Of a stretch of DNA of 64,000 nt, positions 42,477 through 50,678 are shown piece after piece. The notes below the pieces were generated by a model that ran no database searches, was not told the DNA's origin, and was given only the letters and a program-made list of their open reading frames with translations. The translations under genes were made by a program, and so were the position numbers. How positions within the stretch are numbered: position 1 is the first letter of the stretch; each line of letters begins with the position of its first letter. The DNA is from Clostridia bacterium (lineage in GTDB: Bacteria; Bacillota; Clostridia; Christensenellales; CAG-314): positions 1-64,000 of the forward strand of contig JAQVMT010000010.1 of assembly GCA_028703495.1 (NCBI GenBank), read 5' to 3'.

Positions 42477-43685
42477 GAAGTAAAGGATAAAGCAAAACCG
42501 ATGTGTTGCGAGCAGTATTATAATGAGCTTAAAGGATGCGTGGATTTTTTCGTCAATGAGTGCGAAAGGAGTGAGAGCGCGTTCGGGCTTATGCGCGACA
42601 GGTATCCATCCAACGGGCATATTTGTTCGATTGCTGCGACGGGATTCGGGCTGTGTGCCTTCGTTGTGGGAGCGGAATTCGGCTACATCGACAGAGGTGT
42701 TGCCGAGGAATGCGCGGCGGAAACCCTTAAAACGCTTATAAGCTTGGAGCGCGGCGACGGGTTTTTCTACCACTTTTACCACACAAAGAGCAAGGAAAGG
42801 CTTTTTAAGTGCGAATTGAGTACGATCGACACGGCTTTGCTGATTGCGGGTGCGTTGACCGCGGGTGAATACTTCGGCGGAAAATGCAAGGAAACGGCAC
42901 AAAAACTCTACGACGAGGTTAGATGGAACGTCTTTTGCGATGAGGAGCGGCTTTGGCTTAGAATGAGCCGCTACGACAACGGCTTTTCGGGGCAGTGGGA
43001 CGTCTATGGAGAACAGCTTTTGCTCTACGTATTGGGAGCGGCAAGCATGAATCCGATCGATGAGAAGTATTACTACGCGTTCAAGCGGTTGAAAGGCTGT
43101 TACGGCGGTTATGAGTTTTTTTATAGCTGGTTCGGCTCGCTGTTTACGCATCAATATTCGCACGCATTTGTAGATTTTCGTGGAATTGTAGACAAAAACG
43201 GCACCGATTGGTTCAAAAACTCGGTGATTGCGACACTTGCAAACAGGCAGTTTTGCCTCGATAACGCGAAAACATACAGAGGATTTTCGCAAAACAGTTG
43301 GGGACTGACCGCTTGCGACGATATAAACGGCTATCAAGGACGTATGGGAGCCGAGCCGAGCGGCAACAACAACATCGAAAACGTAGTTGACGGTACAATT
43401 CCGCCCTCGGGCGCGTTGAGTTCAATGTGCTTTACACCGTCTTTGAGCCTTGCCGCATTACAACACTACTACTCAATCGAGGGGTTGACGGGCAAATACG
43501 GACTCTATGAGGCGTTCAACGCCGATAAGCGTTGGATTGGGAAAGAATACATCGGAATCGACAAGGGCATCGTTATGGTGATGATGGCGAATATGCTGCG
43601 CGGCACTGTTTGGAACAGCTTTATGCGCTCAAAAATCGTGATAAAGGGCTTGGCTAATTTAGGTTTTACAAGGGCAAAAGTCTGA
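42474..43685 (+). CDS. GH144-family protein without signal peptide (cytoplasmic paralogue)
   Basis: A 403-residue paralogue of the preceding GH144, retaining CVDFFVNECERSESAFGLMRDR, IAATGFGLCAFVVGAEFGYI, CELSTIDTALLIAGAL, SWFGSLFTHQYSHAFVDFRG and SWGLTACDDINGYQG. No signal peptide or lipobox is present, so it should act inside the cell, perhaps trimming imported oligosaccharides before phosphorolysis by the GH94 enzyme. The start was set at ATG 42474 with GAAGG upstream. The open frame extends back to GTG 42312 through the 33-bp repeats (TEVTVTEVKQR), and a translated repeat extension cannot be excluded. Homology starts at about residue 10 of the chosen protein. Confidence 0.82.
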   Translation: MEVKDKAKPMCCEQYYNELKGCVDFFVNECERSESAFGLMRDRYPSNGHICSIAATGFGLCAFVVGAEFGYIDRGVAEECAAETLKTLISLERGDGFFYHFYHTKSKERLFKCELSTIDTALLIAGALTAGEYFGGKCKETAQKLYDEVRWNVFCDEERLWLRMSRYDNGFSGQWDVYGEQLLLYVLGAASMNPIDEKYYYAFKRLKGCYGGYEFFYSWFGSLFTHQYSHAFVDFRGIVDKNGTDWFKNSVIATLANRQFCLDNAKTYRGFSQNSWGLTACDDINGYQGRMGAEPSGNNNIENVVDGTIPPSGALSSMCFTPSLSLAALQHYYSIEGLTGKYGLYEAFNADKRWIGKEYIGIDKGIVMVMMANMLRGTVWNSFMRSKIVIKGLANLGFTRAKV

Positions 43686-43776
43686 AATATGAAGCATGAA
43701 TTGCAGGGTAAAAACGAAATCGCAAGCTTTATTATTGGCAAACATATTTCACGCGGAAGAAAGAACGGAGGATACA

Positions 43777-44886
43777 ATGGCAAGTATTTCACTTAGACAT
43801 ATTAAAAAGGTCTATGCGAACAAGGTGTGCGCAGTAGACGACTTTAATTTGGAGATACACGACAAGGAGTTTGTGGTTTTTGTCGGACCGTCGGGTTGCG
43901 GCAAGACTACTACCTTGCGAATGATTGCCGGATTGGAGGAGATCACCGAGGGTGAGCTTTACATAGACGACAGATTGGTCAATAACGTGGAGCCAAAAGA
44001 CAGAGATATTGCGATGGTTTTCCAAAATTATGCGTTGTATCCGTATATGACGGTGTTCGAAAATATGAGCTTTGGCTTGAAATTGCGCAAAATACCCAAG
44101 AGGGAGATTGAGCAGAAGGTCTTAAAGGTTGCCAAGACGTTAGGTTTGACCGAATATTTGGACAGAAAGCCGAAGGAGCTTTCGGGAGGGCAGCGTCAAA
44201 GAGTCGCGCTTGGCAGAGCTATTGTCCGCGAACCCAAGGTATTTTTGCTGGACGAGCCCTTGAGCAATCTCGATGCCAAAATGAGAACGCAAATGCGGAC
44301 GGAGATAATCAAGCTGCACAAGGATCTGGAAACGACCTTTGTATACGTTACGCATGATCAAACCGAAGCGATGACTATGGGCAGCCGCATTGTGGTAATG
44401 AACAACGGGCTTATGCAACAGGTGGATACGCCCGAAAACCTTTACGATTATCCCGTCAACAAATTCGTCGCGGGCTTTATCGGATCACCTCAAATGAATT
44501 TGATGGACGTAGTGCTTGAAACCGAGGACGACAGGATCTTTGCCGTATTCGGAAATCACAGGTTGGCAATCGATGCCGCTGTCATCAAAAGAATGAAGGT
44601 CGAGGAGGTCAACAAACGGCAGTTTGTTATGGGAATACGTTCCGAGGACATAAGCCTTGACGACGAATATGGAGGCGAGAAGGTCAAGGTTGCAGTAAAG
44701 GTACAGGAAAAGCTGGGAAACGAAATACTTGTTTACTGCGATCTTGCAGGAAAGGACGGCGATTTGGCTATCCGCGCAAAGCCGCGAACCAAAGTCGTTT
44801 TAGACGAGGAAGCCGTGGCGTACTTCGATATGAAGCGAATCCATTTGTTTGACTACGAAACGGGCGAGAGTATACTTAAAAGATAG
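43777..44886 (+). CDS. Sugar ABC transporter ATPase, MsmK/UgpC type
   Basis: A 369-residue ATPase. Walker A is [10 protein letters not shown], the Q-loop lies in [13 protein letters not shown], the signature is [14 protein letters not shown], Walker B is [13 protein letters not shown], the H-switch is [13 protein letters not shown]-terminal OB-type domain (about 240-369) is typical of ATPases that serve CUT1 sugar importers. It is the only ATPase gene in the locus, while two permease pairs are present, so it may energise both. ATG 43777 has GGAGG upstream; the frame from 43696 adds non-homologous residues. Confidence 0.95.
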   Translation: MASISLRHIKKVYANKVCAVDDFNLEIHDKEFVVFVGPSGCGKTTTLRMIAGLEEITEGELYIDDRLVNNVEPKDRDIAMVFQNYALYPYMTVFENMSFGLKLRKIPKREIEQKVLKVAKTLGLTEYLDRKPKELSGGQRQRVALGRAIVREPKVFLLDEPLSNLDAKMRTQMRTEIIKLHKDLETTFVYVTHDQTEAMTMGSRIVVMNNGLMQQVDTPENLYDYPVNKFVAGFIGSPQMNLMDVVLETEDDRIFAVFGNHRLAIDAAVIKRMKVEEVNKRQFVMGIRSEDISLDDEYGGEKVKVAVKVQEKLGNEILVYCDLAGKDGDLAIRAKPRTKVVLDEEAVAYFDMKRIHLFDYETGESILKR

Positions 44887-44915
44887 CACTTTCATTATCA
44901 ATCGAACGCGAAAAA

Positions 44916-44985
44916 GGCGTACTTCGATATGAAGCGAATCCATCTGTTTGACTACGAAACGGGCGAGAGTATTTTGAAAAGATAA
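44916..44985 (+). repeat. Copy of the end of the ATPase gene, differing only at silent positions
   Basis: The 69 bp at 44916-44984 align to 44817-44885 with four mismatches (offset 99 bp). Read in the gene's frame, every difference is synonymous: Leu TTG/CTG, Ile ATA/ATT, Leu CTT/TTG. The stop differs as TAG/TAA. Confidence 0.95.
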
Positions 44986-45063
44986 GCTCTTGCTCCTTGG
45001 TATAAAATTGTTCCTCATACGTTGGATAAATCCAAAGTAAATAAATAAAGGAAGGTAAAAAGA

Positions 45064-46803
45064 ATGAAAAAAAGACTGTTAGTATTAGCACTGACGCTAC
45101 TTGCGCTGGCGATGTTCCTGGTTGCCTGCGTGGAAACCAAGCCGAATCCCGAAACGACAACGATTGACTTGGCTGAATATTGGGCAGGAAACGAAAACGA
45201 GGATATCTACACACTCGAGGTTGTATCCGACGGATTAAAGGTGTCTTTTAACAAGGGCGCAAGCACATATCCATATGTTAAGAGAAATCTGTTGATCGAG
45301 GACGCCGAAGTTCTTAAGACTATGAAAACGCTTGTAATGAAGCTGAAGACCGACAATGCGGCAGGGCTTGCCATGCTTGTAAAAATCGAATTCAGTGGCG
45401 AAAATGCTGCAAAAGAGGCTAAGTTCTCTATAACGGGCGAATATGCCTGCTATGAGTGGGATTTAAGCACCTTCCCGTTGGATCAGGCTGTTGTGCTTTA
45501 CTTCTTCGTGGATCCCGGTGTGGAAGGTACGGTAGGTTCGTTCTGTATTGCAGACATCTATTTAACTGAAGATGCAATCAATGAGGAGCATAACATTGAC
45601 AAGACCGAGCCCGTAACCACTCTTTGGCACGACAGCGGCGACGGTGTTTACACGGTTACCGAAGCAAACGACATAAGCACTATTGCCTACAACAAGGGAA
45701 TCTATGAGTGGGCTTATGTAAAAACGGCAACTCCCGAAAGCTATAACGAGCAATCCAAGACCTTCAATATCACCGTAAAGGGCGAAGAGGGAAAGCAGAT
45801 TTTGGTTAAGGTATTCGATCATTACGAGTTTGAGAAGTGGGTAACCTTCACGGGTGAGGTTCAAACGGTGGAAATCGATTTGACCAAGGCTACGGGGACC
45901 TACGACACGGCAAAGGGCGTTTTGATATTTGCCGAACCTGGCACGAAGGATGTAAGCGGAACGTTTGAAATTGATTCCTTCGGATTTTCCGATAATGCAA
46001 TCGTGACCGAGCTTAATCTGAATATGGTGTGGACAGACGGACCCGACGGAGTTTACACGGTAACCCAGGAAGAAGACGGAACAAAGCTTGCTTATGATAA
46101 GGGCGAGTTCGGTTGGGCGTATGCCAAGGGCGATTACGTATTGTCGAGCGCGTTGGATTTGACAGGCTTCAATTCGATTAGGTTCACAATCAAGGGTACC
46201 GCGGATAAAACGGTTATCTTTAAGGCATTTGACTACTATAAGCTTGAAAAGACGGTTACTTTGACAGAAGAATGGGTAACCTACTATATCAATCTCAAGG
46301 AAGTTGAAGGCGTTGATGCCACAAAATCGTTTATTCTGTTTGCACAAGCGGATACAACCAACGTAAGCGGTGAGGTTTGGGTAAAAGACGTTATCGTCAG
46401 CAAGGATGCGGTTCCCGAGGTTGTAACAACGACTTGGAAGGACAGCGGTGATAATGCTTACACAATAACCGAAAACGAAGGTGTTACGACTGTTGAATAC
46501 GACAAGAAGAATTTCTCGTGGGCATACATAGCAGCGGCAACTCCCGACACATACACCGCAAACTGCACAAAGCTGACGATCACCTTAAAGGGTGAGGCGG
46601 GCAAAACGGTATTGGTTAAGGTTTTCGATCACTATGAGTTTGAGGTTACGGTAACCTTTACGGGCGAAGCGCAGACCATCGAAATCGATTTAACAAAGGC
46701 AACGGCTACATACGATTCGACAAAGGGCATTTTGATCTTTGCAGAAGCCGGAACCGAGAATGTAACAGGTACATTCGAAATCCACGGCTTTATATTCGAA
46801 TAA
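45064..46803 (+). CDS. Lipoprotein with four repeated beta-sandwich domains
   Basis: A 579-residue protein with signal peptide and lipobox VAC (Cys22). After a short linker come four homologous modules of about 125-140 residues (roughly 33-170, 185-315, 320-450 and 455-579). Each contains a shared pattern: opening W-D-GD-YT, a strand with FDHYEFE or FDYYKLE, VTFTGE-QTVEIDLTKATGTYD and GVLIFAEPGT. They resemble CBM-like jelly-roll domains. Modules 2 and 4 are most alike. A surface glycan-binding or bridging role for the beta-glucan system is likely but not shown; no catalytic motif. AAGGAAGG precedes the ATG. It is the last gene of the cluster. Confidence 0.8.
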   Translation: MKKRLLVLALTLLALAMFLVACVETKPNPETTTIDLAEYWAGNENEDIYTLEVVSDGLKVSFNKGASTYPYVKRNLLIEDAEVLKTMKTLVMKLKTDNAAGLAMLVKIEFSGENAAKEAKFSITGEYACYEWDLSTFPLDQAVVLYFFVDPGVEGTVGSFCIADIYLTEDAINEEHNIDKTEPVTTLWHDSGDGVYTVTEANDISTIAYNKGIYEWAYVKTATPESYNEQSKTFNITVKGEEGKQILVKVFDHYEFEKWVTFTGEVQTVEIDLTKATGTYDTAKGVLIFAEPGTKDVSGTFEIDSFGFSDNAIVTELNLNMVWTDGPDGVYTVTQEEDGTKLAYDKGEFGWAYAKGDYVLSSALDLTGFNSIRFTIKGTADKTVIFKAFDYYKLEKTVTLTEEWVTYYINLKEVEGVDATKSFILFAQADTTNVSGEVWVKDVIVSKDAVPEVVTTTWKDSGDNAYTITENEGVTTVEYDKKNFSWAYIAAATPDTYTANCTKLTITLKGEAGKTVLVKVFDHYEFEVTVTFTGEAQTIEIDLTKATATYDSTKGILIFAEAGTENVTGTFEIHGFIFE

Positions 46804-46893
46804 GCCTTTTCGACGGATTGTGCGATATAAGCGATACTATTAAGTAAAGCATAGCTTTCGCTTAATCCCTAGCAAGGCGGTTCAAGCTATATC

Positions 46894-46932
46894 AAAAACG
46901 GTGGGAATGCGATTTAGTATCTCACCGTTTTT
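46894..46932 (+). terminator. Terminator closing the glycan cluster
   Basis: Ten-bp stem AAAAACGGTG (46894-46903) / CACCGTTTTT (46923-46932), the T-run being part of the right arm. Confidence 0.85.
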
Positions 46933-47122
46933 CCGTGCTGATTTTGAGGTTGAACGCACAACAATTACTTGATTACTTATATGGTTTACCTAGGCGTTTT
47001 TTATTGCTTAGATTCATATAAAGGCACGCATAACAGCGCTGAGTAAAACATATTTCAGAATCTATCCTTTTTCTATATTGTCAAAATATTCAATTTTGAA
47101 GCTACTTAGTATTTGATTTTGC

Positions 47123-47151
47123 TTTACATTTGGTGAAAATAATTGTATAAT
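47123..47151 (+). promoter_or_regulatory. Promoter of ileS
   Basis: TTTACA (47123-47128), 17-bp spacer, TATAAT (47146-47151). The leader to ATG 47203 is only about 45 nt, too short for a T-box. The preceding 46933-47122 is AT-rich with nothing recognisable. Confidence 0.75.
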
Positions 47152-47202
47152 AATATGTAACGCTGATAATTGATGCGGTTTTGGTGCCGTATCGGAGGTT
47201 TT

Positions 47203-50200
47203 ATGTATAAAAAAGTATCTGCCAACTTGAATTTCGTTTCAAGGGAATTGGAAACAATAGATTTTTGGAAAAAGAACAAGGTATTCGAAAAAACCTGCAC
47301 GGTTAACGCCTCGTCTCCCGACAAGGTGTTCACTTTTTTCGACGGTCCGCCAACGGCTAACGGAAAACCGCACATCGGTCACGTATTAACAAGAGCGATG
47401 AAGGACGTCATTCCGCGCTATAAAATAATGAAGGGCTTTAACGTGCTTAGAAAAGCTGGTTGGGACACGCATGGCCTTCCCGTGGAAATCGAAGTGGAAA
47501 AGACGCTTCACCTCGACGGCAAACAGGACATCGAGAAGTACGGAATCGAGCCGTTCATCAAGCAATGTAAACAATCCGTGTGGAAATACAAGGGCGAATG
47601 GGAGCGCATGAGCGAACGTGTAGGCTACTGGGTGGATATGGAGGATCCGTATATCACCTACGACAACCGCTACATCGAATCGGTTTGGTGGTCGCTCAAA
47701 AAGGTATTTGAAAAAGGCTTGCTCTATCAGGGATACAAGATTGTGCCCTACTGTCCGCGTTGCGGTACCGCACTCTCCTCTCACGAGGTAGCTCAGGGCT
47801 ACAAGGACGTGAAGGAAAAGTCAATCTTTGTTAAATTCAGACTTGTCGGTCAATCCGACGTATATTTCTTGGCGTGGACGACTACGCCTTGGACGTTGCC
47901 GTCAAACGTTGCTCTTTGTATGAACGCAGACGAGGACTATACCAAAATAAAGGTAAAAGAGGAGTACTATATCCTTGCCGATGCTCTCGTTTCGTCGCTG
48001 TTTGAGGAAGGAAGCTACACTAAAATCGATACAAAGAAGGGGAGTGAATATGAATACACGCCGTATGAAAGGCTGTTCGACTGCTACAAGGGCGGAGATA
48101 AGGCTTTTTACATCACAAACGACTCATATGTAACGCTTACCGACGGCACGGGAATCGTACACATCGCGCCTGCTTTCGGCGAGGACGATGCCAACGTCGG
48201 CAGAGAATACAAACTACCTTTTGTTCAGGCAGTGGACACTGCGGGAAAATTTACCGCGGATGCCGCCGAGCTGGTCGGAATGTTCTGCAAGGATGCCGAT
48301 CCGAAAATAATCGGTATGCTTGCCGACAAGGGATTACTTTTCAAACAGAAAATGTATGAGCATAGCTATCCTTTCTGTTGGCGTTGCGACTCTCCTTTGC
48401 TTTACTACGCAAGAAAGAGTTGGTTTATAAAGATGACCGCCGTCAAGGATGAGGTATTAAAGGCAAATAACAGCGTTAACTGGATTCCCGAAAGCATCGG
48501 AACGGGCAGAATGGGTAACTTCATCGAAAACCTCATTGATTGGGGCATTTCGCGTGAAAGGTACTGGGGTACTCCGTTGCCGATATGGATTTGCGACAAA
48601 TGCAAAAAAATACACGTTGTAGGCTCGAAGGAGGAGCTTTGCGCTCTTTCCGGTTGCGATAAGGATATCGAGTTGCACCGTCCTTATATCGATGAAATAA
48701 GTTGGAAGTGCGAATGCGGCGGCACAATGGTAAGAACGCCCGAGGTGCTGGATTGTTGGTACGACAGCGGCAGTATGCCCTTTGCCCAACATCACTATCC
48801 TTTTGAAAATAAAGAGGTTTTCGAAAGGAATTTCCCTGCACAGTATATCAGCGAAGCCGTCGATCAAACAAGAGGCTGGTTTTATACCTTACTTTCCATT
48901 TCGACATTGTTGTTCGACAAATCGCCCTTTGAAAACTGCATAGTTTTGGGTCACGTCAACGACAAGGACGGAATAAAGATGAGCAAGCACAAGGGCAACG
49001 TCGTCGATCCGTGGAGTGCGTTGGATAAACAGGGGGCGGACGCCGTAAGGTGGTATTTCTATACCACGTCGAATCCGTGGTTGCCTTCGCGTTTTTCGCT
49101 GGATGCAGTAAGCGAGGGACAACGCCGCTTTATGGGAACGCTTTGGAATACCTACGCGTTTTTCGTGCTTTACGCCGACATCGACAAATTCAATCCTTCC
49201 GCATATGATATGACTAACAGAGAGTACTCTGTTATGGATAAATGGATTTTGAGTAAGCTCAATACACTTGTTAAGCGCGTCGACGGCAGTCTTGCCGCAT
49301 ACGACATCACCGATGCCGCAAGGAGCATTGAGGAGTTTACCGATATTTTAAGCAACTGGTACGTCCGCCGTTCGAGAGAGCGTTACTGGGGCAAGGATAT
49401 GGATGAGGACAAAATTTGCGCGTACTCCACGCTTTACACCGTGCTTGTTACGTTATCCAAGCTTTGCGCTCCCTTTGTTCCCTTCGTTTCGGAGCAGATC
49501 TACGGCAATCTGGTTACGCCCTTCTTCAAGGACGCGCCTATTTCCGTTCATCTATGCCGTTTTCCCGAGTGCAACGAGAAGTTCATCGATGCCGAGTTGG
49601 AAAGGACTATGGACAATTTGCTGGACGTCGTTGTTCTGGGAAGAAGTGCGAGAAACGTCAGCAATATCAAGAACCGTCAGCCCTTGGCAAGAATGTACGT
49701 CGCTACTCATAATTTTGGGGAGTTCGATGAAGAGTTTACCGAGATCATTAAGAATGAGCTTAATGTAAAGGAAGTTTGCTTTGTAAGCGATTCAACCGAT
49801 TTTATCAGTTATGAGCTTAAGCCGCAGCTTAAAACTCTCGGTCCCAAGTATGGCAAGATGCTTAATGCCATAAGACAGCATCTTTCCGTTTGCAATGCCG
49901 ACGAGGTTGTCAAAATCGTCAAGAGCGGCAAAAAGTACGAGTTTATCGTAGATCAAACCGAAATTGCTTTGGATTTGGACGATTTGTTAATAAGCACCGT
50001 CCAAAAGGAGGGCTATGTCGCCGCCTCGGATAAGGGAATAAGTGTCGTCCTCGACGCCAATGTCACCGAGGAGCTGTTCTATGAGGGCATTATGCGCGAA
50101 TTCGTCAGCAAGGTCCAAACAATGAGAAAGGAAGCGGACTTTTCGGTTACCGACCACATCGAGGTCTTTTTCCAAGGCACGGCTAAGGTCGAAAAAACTG

Positions 50201-50334
50201 TAGCCCTTTACCTTGACGGAATAAAGTCGGATACGCTTGCCGATATAATTATCGATGGTGCAAAGGATAACGCCTACACCAAGGAATGGGAGCTTAACGG
50301 AGAAAACGCCGTCATTTCCGTGGTAAAGAAATAA
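47203..50334 (+). CDS. ileS: Isoleucyl-tRNA synthetase (IleS2-like)
   Basis: A 1043-residue class I synthetase charging tRNA(Ile). The HIGH motif is at residues 57-60 (NGKPHIGH), the editing domain includes LAWTTTPWTLPSN, and the KMSKS loop is KMSKHKGN near 592-596. The segments GWDTHGLPVEIEVEKTL and LDCWYDSGSMPFAQHHYP, with length near 1040, resemble the archaeal/eukaryotic-like IleS2 type, which tends to be less sensitive to mupirocin; this is knowledge of the family, not tested. ATG 47203 has CGGAGG upstream. The 3' end plus about 60 bp beyond it is duplicated downstream. Confidence 0.93.
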   Translation: MYKKVSANLNFVSRELETIDFWKKNKVFEKTCTVNASSPDKVFTFFDGPPTANGKPHIGHVLTRAMKDVIPRYKIMKGFNVLRKAGWDTHGLPVEIEVEKTLHLDGKQDIEKYGIEPFIKQCKQSVWKYKGEWERMSERVGYWVDMEDPYITYDNRYIESVWWSLKKVFEKGLLYQGYKIVPYCPRCGTALSSHEVAQGYKDVKEKSIFVKFRLVGQSDVYFLAWTTTPWTLPSNVALCMNADEDYTKIKVKEEYYILADALVSSLFEEGSYTKIDTKKGSEYEYTPYERLFDCYKGGDKAFYITNDSYVTLTDGTGIVHIAPAFGEDDANVGREYKLPFVQAVDTAGKFTADAAELVGMFCKDADPKIIGMLADKGLLFKQKMYEHSYPFCWRCDSPLLYYARKSWFIKMTAVKDEVLKANNSVNWIPESIGTGRMGNFIENLIDWGISRERYWGTPLPIWICDKCKKIHVVGSKEELCALSGCDKDIELHRPYIDEISWKCECGGTMVRTPEVLDCWYDSGSMPFAQHHYPFENKEVFERNFPAQYISEAVDQTRGWFYTLLSISTLLFDKSPFENCIVLGHVNDKDGIKMSKHKGNVVDPWSALDKQGADAVRWYFYTTSNPWLPSRFSLDAVSEGQRRFMGTLWNTYAFFVLYADIDKFNPSAYDMTNREYSVMDKWILSKLNTLVKRVDGSLAAYDITDAARSIEEFTDILSNWYVRRSRERYWGKDMDEDKICAYSTLYTVLVTLSKLCAPFVPFVSEQIYGNLVTPFFKDAPISVHLCRFPECNEKFIDAELERTMDNLLDVVVLGRSARNVSNIKNRQPLARMYVATHNFGEFDEEFTEIIKNELNVKEVCFVSDSTDFISYELKPQLKTLGPKYGKMLNAIRQHLSVCNADEVVKIVKSGKKYEFIVDQTEIALDLDDLLISTVQKEGYVAASDKGISVVLDANVTEELFYEGIMREFVSKVQTMRKEADFSVTDHIEVFFQGTAKVEKTVALYLDGIKSDTLADIIIDGAKDNAYTKEWELNGENAVISVVKK

Positions 50335-50478
50335 CGTTAGTTATGGCGCAAGCCTGTGCGTTTATACAATAATGACAGATGTGATACATTGTATCCGTTT
50401 CGTGGTAAAGAAATAACGCGATTTTGGCGCAAAGCTATGCGCTTAAATAAATATGACAGATATGGCACGTCGTATCCG
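50319..50478 (+). repeat. Tandem duplication covering the ileS stop and 3' flank
   Basis: Unit 50319-50397 (CGTGGTAAAGAAATAACG...GTATCCG) recurs at 50401-50478, offset 82 bp, about 80% identical with one indel. Here the copy extends well past the stop codon into the flank. Confidence 0.9.
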
Positions 50479-50678
50479 TCACGTGCTCTTTATGGCTGTT
50501 ATTGCCATGCCCCACTACGATGCAGTCGTGCGTAAAATATTTTTTTACGCGCTTTTATTGCGGCATTGCCGCTAATAGAAAAGATTGTCCTTATCCCTTT
50601 GTTGTAATAAAGGGTAACGGGTAGTTTTTGCTTGCATAAATTCTATTGACATAAGTCAATTATTACTTGGAGGAAAAA
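50479..50678. other. Leader of the aminopeptidase gene with hairpins and a palindrome
   Basis: Small stems such as GCGGC-ATT-GCCGC (near 50561-50573) are visible. TTGAC-ATAA-GTCAA lies at 50646-50659, the same arrangement as TTGAC-AAGG-GTCAA at 23996. No matching -10 box lies at the right distance, so its role is open. Confidence 0.4.

Noticed and set aside
47101-47202. T-box leader for ileS
   Set aside because: The predicted transcript leader is only about 45 nt and lacks the T-box consensus and a terminator.
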